A stretch of 21,161 nucleotides of DNA, from NCBI GenBank assembly GCA_024762915.1, contig JANTGL010000010.1, positions 1 to 21,161 of the forward strand, given 5' to 3'. Positions 14,752-21,161 of this stretch are shown here, one piece after another. Position 1 is the first letter of the stretch, and every line of letters starts with the position of its first letter. The notes beneath the pieces are model-generated. The model saw nothing but the letters and a program-made list of their open reading frames with translations, was not told the origin of the DNA and ran no database searches. Position numbers and translations under genes: made by a program. Source of the DNA: Bacteroidales bacterium. Its GTDB lineage: Bacteria > Bacteroidota > Bacteroidia > Bacteroidales > JAADGE01.

Positions 14752-15945
14752 TTACATTCCCGGTATTCTCGGGATACGTTTCAGTTTTGAATTTTTATAA
14801 TAAAATCCCCAACCTTTTTTCATCCAATGTCCTAAAATCGGTAAAGGGATAATAAAATCTTTATTATGTTTTCTGACTACAAAAGCTGCCCCGTCTCCGG
14901 AATCCATTACACAAACAATATGTAATTTTTCCCAATAACTTTTTCGCTTACCTTTTAATTTCATTTCATTATTAAAATTATATGTACTTACATCAGCCAT
15001 AACCTCAGCAATATGTCCTTGTTTTGAAGCCCAAGGGTGTCCGATTATTGCAGCAGCATCACCTATCGCATAAACATTAGGCTGCCCTGATACTCTGCAT
15101 AATTCATTAATTTTAATAAATCCGGCATCATTCTGCGGTAAATCCGATTTTTTTATAATATCATGTCCTTCTCCGCCGGAAATAAAAATTGTTAAATCAG
15201 ATTCCAAAACAGAATTATCTTCAAAAATTACAGAATTTTCAGTAAATTCAGTTATTTTTTTACCAAAAAATGTTTTTATTCTATACCTTTTAAAAAAAAC
15301 ATCCATTTTTCCGTAGGCTTTAGTTCCCATTCTTTTTCCGGGTTCATTCATAGGAGCAAAAAAATTCAGTTCAAATTTATCCGATAATTTCTTTTTTTTC
15401 AAATAATGGCTGAAATTAAATAATAATTCAAATGCAGGACCTCCTCTTACCGCAGTTGCTGTCGGATCTTTAGGATTTCCTGCAAAACCTACGGCTATTT
15501 TACCGTGTCCTCTTTGTATTAACTTCTCAAGTTCATCCTTAATTTTAACTGAATCGCCGGGTTTGCCGCAAATTGATAAAGTATGTTCTATCCCTTTATA
15601 TTTTACTTTACTCATCCCGATTGCAATAAAAAGATAATCATAGTGATGTTCTGAAGATTCCGTTTTTACAATATTGTCAGTAACATTAATTTCTTTAATT
15701 TTTTCAATAAAAACATTAAAACCATGTTTTTCTGACAATAAAGATAATTTAATTGTTACATCTTCAAAATTCTTTTTTTTAACCGGAACCCAAATAGAAA
15801 TAGGATAAATAAACAGATAATCTCTTTCTGAGATTAAATCTACATCATAGCCATATTTCCGGAGTTTAATAGCTGTTTCTACTCCGGCAAAACCACCGCC
15901 GGCAACTAATATTTTTTTCTTTATGCTAATAGAATTTTCTTTCAT
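14752..15945 (-). CDS. SQR/NDH-2-like FAD-dependent quinone oxidoreductase
   Basis: A 397-residue flavoprotein of the two-dinucleotide-binding-domain family, close to sulfide:quinone oxidoreductase. The first FAD motif is GGGFAG (16-21) and the second is VYAIGDAA (291-298). The C-terminal third, with KLHIVCVMDSGDGAAF (341-355) and LGHWMKKGWGFYYK (371-384), resembles the SQR membrane-binding region. Compared from memory with Aquifex SQR (Cys124, Cys156, Cys347), Cys126 and Cys345 are present. The place of Cys156 is taken by Arg167 in AVRGGPAFE, so the usual disulfide cannot form. It may be an SQR with altered chemistry or an NAD(P)H or other dehydrogenase. The start overlaps the DUF4492 stop by four bases, and cydA follows after 34 bases, so it likely delivers quinol to cytochrome bd. 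Confidence 0.8.
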   Translation of the reverse strand: MKENSISIKKKILVAGGGFAGVETAIKLRKYGYDVDLISERDYLFIYPISIWVPVKKKNFEDVTIKLSLLSEKHGFNVFIEKIKEINVTDNIVKTESSEHHYDYLFIAIGMSKVKYKGIEHTLSICGKPGDSVKIKDELEKLIQRGHGKIAVGFAGNPKDPTATAVRGGPAFELLFNFSHYLKKKKLSDKFELNFFAPMNEPGKRMGTKAYGKMDVFFKRYRIKTFFGKKITEFTENSVIFEDNSVLESDLTIFISGGEGHDIIKKSDLPQNDAGFIKINELCRVSGQPNVYAIGDAAAIIGHPWASKQGHIAEVMADVSTYNFNNEMKLKGKRKSYWEKLHIVCVMDSGDGAAFVVRKHNKDFIIPLPILGHWMKKGWGFYYKNSKLKRIPRIPGM

Positions 15946-16163
15946 TTCTTAATTTTTAATAATTGTTTTGAGACATATTCACTTTTCTCCTTATCGGTTT
16001 TTCCTTTTGAACTGAGAAAATCCTGAAAAAAGAAGACTTTTAATATCGCAAACATGATAATTAACTTAATAATGATAATTGTCCAGACACGTTTTCCGTA
16101 TTTCGGCATATCACGAAAACCTTCAATATAAAAATTCCATATTTTTTTTAATATTTTCAGCAT
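15942..16163 (-). CDS. DUF4492 small membrane protein, first gene of cyd operon
   Basis: A 73-residue protein with a basic N-terminus, the pattern FYIEGFRDM (11-19), and one strongly hydrophobic span (about 28-46, TIIIIKLIIMFAILKVFFF) ending at QDFLSSKG. Its C-terminal part is charged. I match it to DUF4492, whose genes typically stand directly beside cydA in Bacteroidota. Its function is unknown; assembly or stabilisation of cytochrome bd is a reasonable guess from the constant association. The last four bases (ATGA) are shared with the start of the flavoprotein gene. Confidence 0.85.
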   Translation of the reverse strand: MLKILKKIWNFYIEGFRDMPKYGKRVWTIIIIKLIIMFAILKVFFFQDFLSSKGKTDKEKSEYVSKQLLKIKK

Positions 16164-16254
16164 CTGACTTTTAAAAAATTAAATGAATGACTAATTCCTT
16201 AAATTCTGACTTATACACTAATAATACAATTTTTTATTTTTTATATTTATCTGT

Positions 16255-16286
16255 CAAAAATAATAAACTTATGTTCAAAAGCCAAA
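16255..16286 (-). promoter_or_regulatory. probable promoter of the DUF4492-cyd operon
   Basis: TATTTTTG (16255-16262, minus strand) matches TAnnTTTG exactly, with TTTG (16283-16286) 20 bases upstream. The leader to the first gene would be about 85 bases. The upstream box lies just after the stop codon of the TonB-dependent receptor gene. Confidence 0.5.
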
Positions 16287-16288
16287 AA

Positions 16289-18496
16289 TTAAAAAGAATA
16301 TTTCATACTAATAATCACATTCCTTCCCGGCATTAAAAACCCGGTATCTTTTAATGTTGACAAATGGTCGATGTATTTTTCGTTTAACAGATTTTTAACG
16401 GAAAGTTTTAAATCCAAATGATTATTTTTCAGTTTATAAGAAAACCCTCCTGAAAGATTTAGCAAGAAATAACTTGATGTTTCGGTTTCTAACGGAGCAA
16501 ACCTGTTCTGTTTAAAGGCGTATGTGCTTTTAATTGAGAAATACGGCTCAGAAAATACAGAAAGTTTCTTTTCTGAAATTTTTATTTCCGAACGAATTTT
16601 ATTTTGCGGAATGAAAGGTAAATTTTCACCGTCAGTTTTTTTCGCAATTAAAGACGAATAATTTGCATATAATTTTATGAATTTAACAGGCATATATTTC
16701 AATCCGCCTTCTAAACCCTTAATATTTGCATCAGTTTGGCTGTATTTGTATATTTGCATTCCGTTATCGGCCAATTCACTTGTTTTTTGCAAATAAATAA
16801 AATCAGTGATATAATTATAAAAACCGGAAGTTTCAAAAATAAGTTTATTTAAATGCAAATGAAAACTGATATCCGGTTCATAATTTACTTGTGTTTTCAT
16901 TGTTGAGTTCCCGATTTCATAATAAATTCCGTGCGGACCGTTTTGCGTTAATTCGGCAATATTAGGCGTACGATGTGCCGAAGCAATATTTGCTCGTACC
17001 AAAAATTCATCCGTTATTTGATAATTCAACCCGCTCGAAAAACTGAAATTATTATACGGTTTATTCACGGCAGCAATATTTGTTTCAGCTTCTGTTTTAA
17101 TATTTCTGAAATCGTAACGCATACCGGCTTGAAAATGCAAAGCATCGGTAAAATTTGCCGTCAGCAAACCGTAAAGTGAAAAGTCAAATACTTCCGCATC
17201 CGGAATGATATGCGCAGGCGCATCGGCATTTTTATTGGTTTGATACATTCCTTGAACACCGCTGATTAATTCATATTTTTCAGAAAATGAATATGTTGAT
17301 TTCAAGTTATAAGCAATTGTTTTTAAGGTCATATCAACCATTTTAAATTGCGGCATTAAATCGGAGGTTTGTAATTTTCTGTTATTTGATTGGTAGGAAA
17401 AATCGGCATCAAACATCAGTTTATGAGCAAAAAATTTATTTTTTACGGCTAAAACATTACCAGATAAATCCTGATACCAATTTTTATTTTTTCTGATGTT
17501 ATCCGATACTAAATTGATTGCCGGCGGAACCGTCATTCCGAGCATCATTTTTTGCATATCGTAATACACATCCGTTTTTCCGAACTTGTATGAAAATCCG
17601 ATATTTGACTTTAGGGAATATTGATTGAAACGTGAATTCGGAACTTGCAAACCGTTTCCGTCAAAATAATCTTTTTGAGAATTAAATCCGGCTCGTATTC
17701 CCGCATGAAGTTTTTTATTAGCTCCTTTAATTCCCAAATTTGAAATTGCTCCTTCGTTATTGCTGAAATACAGCAAGTTATAATCTCCCGAAATCGTATT
17801 TTGCAAAGCAGGTTTTTCTCTAACCGTATAAATTACTCCGCCCACGGCATCCGAACCGTAAAGCAATGATGCGGGACCTTTTATAATTTCGGTTCTGTCA
17901 ATACCGAACTCATCTGCCATAAACGGATGATCTTCCGAAAATTGAAAATTCTCCAAACGTATTCCGTTATCAACAAATAAAATATTCGTATTCGATAAAC
18001 CTCTGATTACCGGTTTTTCAACGCCCGGACTTTTGGAAATAATATCAACTCCGGGAGTATATGCCAACTTATCAATTAAATTTGCGCTTAAATTATCCGA
18101 ATTTGCAATTTTCACACTCTTTATTTCAACCGTATTTTCGTGCTGTAATGAAAACCGATTTGCGGAAACGATGACTTCCTGTGTTTCAAATATTTGCGGT
18201 TTAAGTAAAATCGTAAGGGGTTTATTTAACGTATCCGTTCGTAAACGAATTATTTTATTTTCGTAACCGATTAATGAAACAATCAATTCAAAATCTCCTG
18301 CTTGTAGATTTTCCAACTTAAAATTTCCGTTTTTATCGGTAGTCGTTCCTTTATGAATTTCGGGAAAATAAACAACTGCACCCGGCAATGCTTCTTTTGT
18401 AACTTTATCACTGACACTTCCGTGAATTAATATTTGTGAATGTGAATATCCGATATTTAGAAATATCACAACAAAAGCAATTAATATTTTTCTCAT
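16289..18496 (-). CDS. TonB-dependent outer-membrane receptor
   Basis: A 735-residue outer-membrane receptor for TonB-driven uptake. It has a signal peptide (MRKILIAFVVIFLNIGYSHS), then a CarboxypepD_reg-like domain (about 22-105, with DKVTKEALPGAVVYFPE and GTTTDKNGNFKLENL), then a plug (about 115-235, with PGVEKPVIRGLSNTNILFVDNG and KGPASLLYGSDAVGGVI), and a C-terminal barrel ending in phenylalanine (ISMKYSF). The region near 16910-16965, NGPHGIYYEIGNSTMK, resembles the NGPH...EIGN stretch of ZnuD-type metal receptors, so a metal or metal chelate is a possible substrate. This is a weak clue, because related barrels import other compounds. It has a strong promoter of its own and is divergent from the xanthine dehydrogenase gene. 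No SusD partner is present. Confidence 0.92.
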   Translation of the reverse strand: MRKILIAFVVIFLNIGYSHSQILIHGSVSDKVTKEALPGAVVYFPEIHKGTTTDKNGNFKLENLQAGDFELIVSLIGYENKIIRLRTDTLNKPLTILLKPQIFETQEVIVSANRFSLQHENTVEIKSVKIANSDNLSANLIDKLAYTPGVDIISKSPGVEKPVIRGLSNTNILFVDNGIRLENFQFSEDHPFMADEFGIDRTEIIKGPASLLYGSDAVGGVIYTVREKPALQNTISGDYNLLYFSNNEGAISNLGIKGANKKLHAGIRAGFNSQKDYFDGNGLQVPNSRFNQYSLKSNIGFSYKFGKTDVYYDMQKMMLGMTVPPAINLVSDNIRKNKNWYQDLSGNVLAVKNKFFAHKLMFDADFSYQSNNRKLQTSDLMPQFKMVDMTLKTIAYNLKSTYSFSEKYELISGVQGMYQTNKNADAPAHIIPDAEVFDFSLYGLLTANFTDALHFQAGMRYDFRNIKTEAETNIAAVNKPYNNFSFSSGLNYQITDEFLVRANIASAHRTPNIAELTQNGPHGIYYEIGNSTMKTQVNYEPDISFHLHLNKLIFETSGFYNYITDFIYLQKTSELADNGMQIYKYSQTDANIKGLEGGLKYMPVKFIKLYANYSSLIAKKTDGENLPFIPQNKIRSEIKISEKKLSVFSEPYFSIKSTYAFKQNRFAPLETETSSYFLLNLSGGFSYKLKNNHLDLKLSVKNLLNEKYIDHLSTLKDTGFLMPGRNVIISMKYSF

Positions 18497-18522
18497 CTTT
18501 TTTTATTATTTTTTTAAAAATG

Positions 18523-18552
18523 CAAAAATATCAAACTATTGTTCATAACAAA
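18523..18552 (-). promoter_or_regulatory. promoter of the TonB-dependent receptor gene
   Basis: On the minus strand TTTG (18549-18552) and TATTTTTG (18523-18530) are separated by 18 bases, a full match to the Bacteroidota -33/-7 consensus. The transcript would start near 18516, about 20 bases before the ATG. Confidence 0.65.
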
Positions 18553-18588
18553 TATTTTTTTTAAAAAATTATCTTAAATAATTTTTAT

Positions 18589-18596
18589 TAATTTTG
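18589..18596 (+). promoter_or_regulatory. -7 promoter element for the xanthine dehydrogenase-type gene
   Basis: TAATTTTG matches TAnnTTTG exactly. Transcription would begin near 18603, just before the ATG at 18612 and downstream of the in-frame TTG at 18594. This is the main reason for preferring the ATG. No clear -33 TTTG is visible. Confidence 0.45.
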
Positions 18597-18611
18597 AGCA
18601 AAATTACAGAT

Positions 18612-20864
18612 ATGAAGAATACCGATACATACCGACATTTAAGAGGCGAATCTGTTTACCTTGATGACATACCCGAAGTATTCGGAACCTTGCACGCTCT
18701 TGTATTTGATTCGCCGGTTGCACACGGTAAAATAAAATCCGTTGATTATTCAGAAGCCGAAAAACTTCCCGGCGTTGTCAGAATATTAACTTATAAAGAT
18801 ATTCCCGGTGAAAACCAAATCGGTGCCATTATACAAGACGAAGAACTGTTTGCCGAAAACGAAGTGCATTTTGTCGGCGAACCGATTGCCTTAATTGTTG
18901 CCGAAAGCGAACGCATTGCTCGCGATGCAAAAAAATTATTTAAAATTGACATTGAAGAACTTCCGGCAATTATTGATCCGGAAGAAGCAAAAGAAAAAGG
19001 CAGTTTTATTGCTCCGCCCCGAACTTTTAAAATAGGCATTTCGGAAAAAGGTTTAAATAATTCAAAATATATTTTTCAAGGTTCTGCAGAAACCGGAGGA
19101 CAAGAACATTTGTATCTTGAAACCCAAGGTTCTTATGCCGTTCCGAATGAAAACGGACACATCACTTTATATTCTTCAACCCAAGGTCCGACGGCCGTTC
19201 AACAAATTACTTCACGTGTTTTGGGCATTCCTATGAATATGATTGAAGTTGACGTCAGACGTCTCGGAGGTGCATTCGGCGGTAAAGAAGACCAAGCAAC
19301 ACCTTGGGCGGTAATGGTTGCCCTTGCTGCACATTTGCTGAATAAACCCGTGAAAATTACTTTAAGCAGACACGATGATTTACGAATGACCGGAAAAAGA
19401 CATCCGTATAAAGCCAATTATAAAATAGGTCTTTCCGAAGATTTAAAAATTCAATTTTATGAAGTTGAATTTATACAAGATGCCGGTGCAGCAGCAGATT
19501 TATCACCCGCCATTACCGAAAGAACCTTGTTTCACGGAACCGGGAGTTATTATATTCCGAATGCCGAAATTACGGTTTACAGTTGCAAAACAAATTTAAC
19601 GCCAAATACGGCATTCAGAGGTTTCGGAGGTCCGCAGGGATTTTTTGCAATAGAAGCAGCCGTTCAACTTGCTGCCGACAAATTGAATGTTCCCGCACAT
19701 AAAATTCAGGAAATTAATCTGATTAAAGAGGGTGATGAATTTCCGTACGGTCAGTTTGCCGAAAATGCAGAAGCAATAAATTCTTGGAAAACAGCGGATA
19801 AGAATTTCAGTATTGAAAAAACTTACGAAGAAATTCTGAAATTCAATAAAGAAAATACGAAGTTTAAAAAAGGCATGTCGCTTACACCTTTATGTTTCGG
19901 AATTTCATTTACAAATACCGGATTAAATCAAGCCCGAGCATTGGTTCATATCTATACCGACGGAAGTATCGGTATCAGCACGGGTGCCATTGAAATGGGA
20001 CAAGGCGTCAATACGAAAATAAAACAAGTTGCGGCACATGTTTTCTCCGTTCCCGTCAATCGCATTAAATTGGAAACCACCAATACGACGCGTGTGGCAA
20101 ATACATCACCCACGGCTGCCAGTTCGGGTGCCGACCTTAACGGAAAAGCGGTTGAAATTGCTTCAAAAAAACTTTTGCAAAGGTTAAAGGAAACTGCAGG
20201 CGAAATTCTCAATGCAAATACAAATGATATTGAGATAAAAGATGAATTTGTTTTCCTGAACGGTAAAAAAACAGACTTAAGTTGGGATAAATTGGTAAAT
20301 GATGCCTATTGGAAACGCGTAAAACTTTCCGAAAAAGGACATTACGCTACGCCTGAAATTCATTTTGACAAAACAAAAGAAAAAGGTCATCCTTTTGCCT
20401 ATCATGTTTACGGAACGGCAATTACCGTCGCAAAAGTTGATACGATGAGAGGAACTTATGAAATTGAGGATGTTAAAATCGTTCATGACTTCGGAAAAAG
20501 TATGAATATTTTTCTGGATAAAGGACAGGTTGAGGGGGCTTTGATTCAAGGCATCGGTTGGTTGACCATAGAAGAAATTCGATTTAATGAAAAGGGACAA
20601 CTTTTGGCAAATGCACTTTCTACTTATAAAGTTCCGGATATACATTCCGTTCCTAAAATTGTTGATATTCTTGAATTAGAAACGGAAGGAGCCGAACATG
20701 CCGTATTAAAATCCAAAGCCGTGGGTGAACCGCCGTTTATTTACGGCACGGGAAGTTTCTTTGCCGTGCAAAATGCAATAAAAGCTTTCAACCCGAATTA
20801 CAAACCGGATTTTAAAGCACCGATAACGCATGAAAAAGTTTTAACGGGTTTGTATCAGGAATGA
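18612..20864 (+). CDS. xanthine dehydrogenase, molybdopterin-binding subunit
   Basis: This 750-residue protein is the molybdenum-cofactor subunit of the xanthine dehydrogenase family, which hydroxylates purines at the molybdenum centre. An N-terminal aldehyde-oxidase/xanthine dehydrogenase a/b hammerhead domain opens with RGESVYLDDIPE. Further motifs are GGQEHLYLETQG (about 162-173), GGAFGGKE (219-226), AFRGFGGPQG (334-343), EMGQGVNTKI and VGEPP, with the likely catalytic base Glu706. It lacks the iron-sulfur and FAD domains, which must be separate proteins, yet no such gene is adjacent. An in-frame TTG at 18594 would add six residues, but it overlaps a promoter element, so I start at the ATG. 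The gene is divergent from the TonB-dependent receptor gene across about 115 bases and its stop lies within a repeat. Confidence 0.9.
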   Translation: MKNTDTYRHLRGESVYLDDIPEVFGTLHALVFDSPVAHGKIKSVDYSEAEKLPGVVRILTYKDIPGENQIGAIIQDEELFAENEVHFVGEPIALIVAESERIARDAKKLFKIDIEELPAIIDPEEAKEKGSFIAPPRTFKIGISEKGLNNSKYIFQGSAETGGQEHLYLETQGSYAVPNENGHITLYSSTQGPTAVQQITSRVLGIPMNMIEVDVRRLGGAFGGKEDQATPWAVMVALAAHLLNKPVKITLSRHDDLRMTGKRHPYKANYKIGLSEDLKIQFYEVEFIQDAGAAADLSPAITERTLFHGTGSYYIPNAEITVYSCKTNLTPNTAFRGFGGPQGFFAIEAAVQLAADKLNVPAHKIQEINLIKEGDEFPYGQFAENAEAINSWKTADKNFSIEKTYEEILKFNKENTKFKKGMSLTPLCFGISFTNTGLNQARALVHIYTDGSIGISTGAIEMGQGVNTKIKQVAAHVFSVPVNRIKLETTNTTRVANTSPTAASSGADLNGKAVEIASKKLLQRLKETAGEILNANTNDIEIKDEFVFLNGKKTDLSWDKLVNDAYWKRVKLSEKGHYATPEIHFDKTKEKGHPFAYHVYGTAITVAKVDTMRGTYEIEDVKIVHDFGKSMNIFLDKGQVEGALIQGIGWLTIEEIRFNEKGQLLANALSTYKVPDIHSVPKIVDILELETEGAEHAVLKSKAVGEPPFIYGTGSFFAVQNAIKAFNPNYKPDFKAPITHEKVLTGLYQE

Positions 20865-20892
20865 TTTAATGATGAGAGGATTAGTTGATTTA

Positions 20893-20940
20893 TGATGAAT
20901 TGATTTGATGATTTATTGATTAGCTGATTTGAAGATGTGA
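20893..20940 (+). repeat. degenerate 8-bp tandem repeat after the xanthine dehydrogenase-type gene
   Basis: Six octamers stand in a row from 20893: TGATGAAT, TGATTTGA, TGATTTAT, TGATTAGC, TGATTTGA, AGATGTGA. Further TGATTT copies occur at 20862 (overlapping the stop codon) and 20886. The eight-base period rules out a coding repeat. Confidence 0.65.
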
Positions 20941-21008
20941 GAACAATTCTCTATTGTGTAAAATTGTTCCGTTTATCCGATGAAATAATGTTTTTGTAGG
21001 CTGATTAT

Positions 21009-21037
21009 TTTGTGTTAATTGTATTTTTATACTTTTG
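21009..21037 (+). promoter_or_regulatory. promoter of the gene starting at 21093
   Basis: TTTG (21009-21012) and TACTTTTG (21030-21037), an exact TAnnTTTG, are separated by 17 bases. The leader to the ATG at 21093 would be about 50 bases. Confidence 0.6.
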
Positions 21038-21092
21038 TCAAATAACAACTAATGTTATGCTCTGAATAAATACAGCTTGCAAATTCTGACAA

Positions 21093-21161
21093 ATGAAACA
21101 ATTTACGGTTATAATTTTAATTCTGATAAACAGCATTTTTTCATCAAATGCACAGCATTCA
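21093..21161 (+). CDS. 5' end of an exported protein, cut by the window end
   Basis: An ATG at 21093 opens a frame that continues to the last base, giving 23 codons. The peptide MKQFTVIILILINSIFSS followed by NAQHS has a basic residue, a hydrophobic core and a probable cleavage site after NAQ or SNA, so it is a typical Bacteroidota signal peptide. A matching promoter lies upstream at 21009-21037. The mature protein lies beyond the window, so its function cannot be judged. Confidence 0.7.
   Translation, partial: MKQFTVIILILINSIFSSNAQHS

Noticed and set aside
16164..16288. FNR/ArcA-like oxygen-response site before the cyd operon
   Set aside because: A TTGAACAT sequence is present but lacks the matching inverted half-site.
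18594..18611. TTG start adding six residues to the xanthine dehydrogenase-type protein
   Set aside because: It overlaps a perfect -7 promoter element, and homologues as I recall them begin near the ATG at 18612.
19952..20212. 86-residue minus-strand frame opposite the xanthine dehydrogenase-type gene
   Set aside because: It is antisense to a conserved coding region and has no promoter or family resemblance.
20935..20975. Hairpin terminator formed by GAGAACAATTCTC and the later AATTGTT
   Set aside because: The stems are short and AT-rich and no T-tract follows.
1..21161. tRNA, rRNA, CRISPR array or intact transposase gene
   Set aside because: None was recognised: no cloverleaf with CCA-type end, no evenly spaced direct repeats of CRISPR size, and no transposase motifs in any reading frame.

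Overview
This window looks like a chromosomal segment of an AT-rich member of the Bacteroidota, probably a Bacteroidales-like lineage. Several signs agree. Promoter -7 elements of the form TAnnTTTG sit upstream of many genes. A DUF4492 gene heads a cydAB operon, which is a Bacteroidota habit. IorA is the short form. The TonB-dependent receptor starts with a CarboxypepD_reg-like domain. There is also a secreted TPR protein with a CHAT-like C-terminal domain. I saw no rRNA, tRNA, CRISPR array or intact insertion sequence.

Layout, left to right. (1) 1-872: the 3' part of a UshA-like 5'-nucleotidase. (2) 994-1883: two tandem 133-residue SiaC-like (DUF1987) proteins. (3) 1891-3224, minus strand: a DUF4395 membrane protein and the octanoyltransferase LipB. 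(4) 3396-6590, plus strand: indolepyruvate:ferredoxin oxidoreductase genes iorA and iorB, split by an RDD-family membrane protein gene and followed by a DUF4442 thioesterase-fold protein. (5) 6730-7164, minus: a DUF134 regulator. (6) 7271-10447, minus: a large exported TPR protein with a CHAT-like domain whose two catalytic positions are replaced. (7) 10550-11362, minus: an unrecognised secreted protein with very few CpG dinucleotides. (8) 11389-11533: a GC-rich, intricately palindromic element. (9) 11828-16163, minus: a respiratory operon in the order DUF4492, sulfide:quinone-oxidoreductase-like flavoprotein, cydA, cydB, and a 40-residue single-span protein that may be a CydX-type subunit. 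It ends in a clear intrinsic terminator. (10) 16289-18496, minus: a TonB-dependent receptor. (11) 18612-20864, plus: a molybdopterin-binding subunit of xanthine dehydrogenase without its usual partner. (12) 20893-20940: an octamer tandem repeat, then a promoter and the first 23 codons of an exported protein cut by the window end.

How the genes may work together. The cyd operon reads as a compact quinone-linked chain: a flavoprotein dehydrogenase feeds quinol to a cytochrome bd oxidase, with small membrane proteins at each end of the operon. The ior operon supports reductive or oxidative 2-oxoacid/aryl-pyruvate metabolism with ferredoxin. The points most worth a second look are the structured element at 11389-11533, the apparently inactive CHAT domain, the short gene after cydB, the flavoprotein lacking one SQR cysteine, and the orphan SiaC pair.
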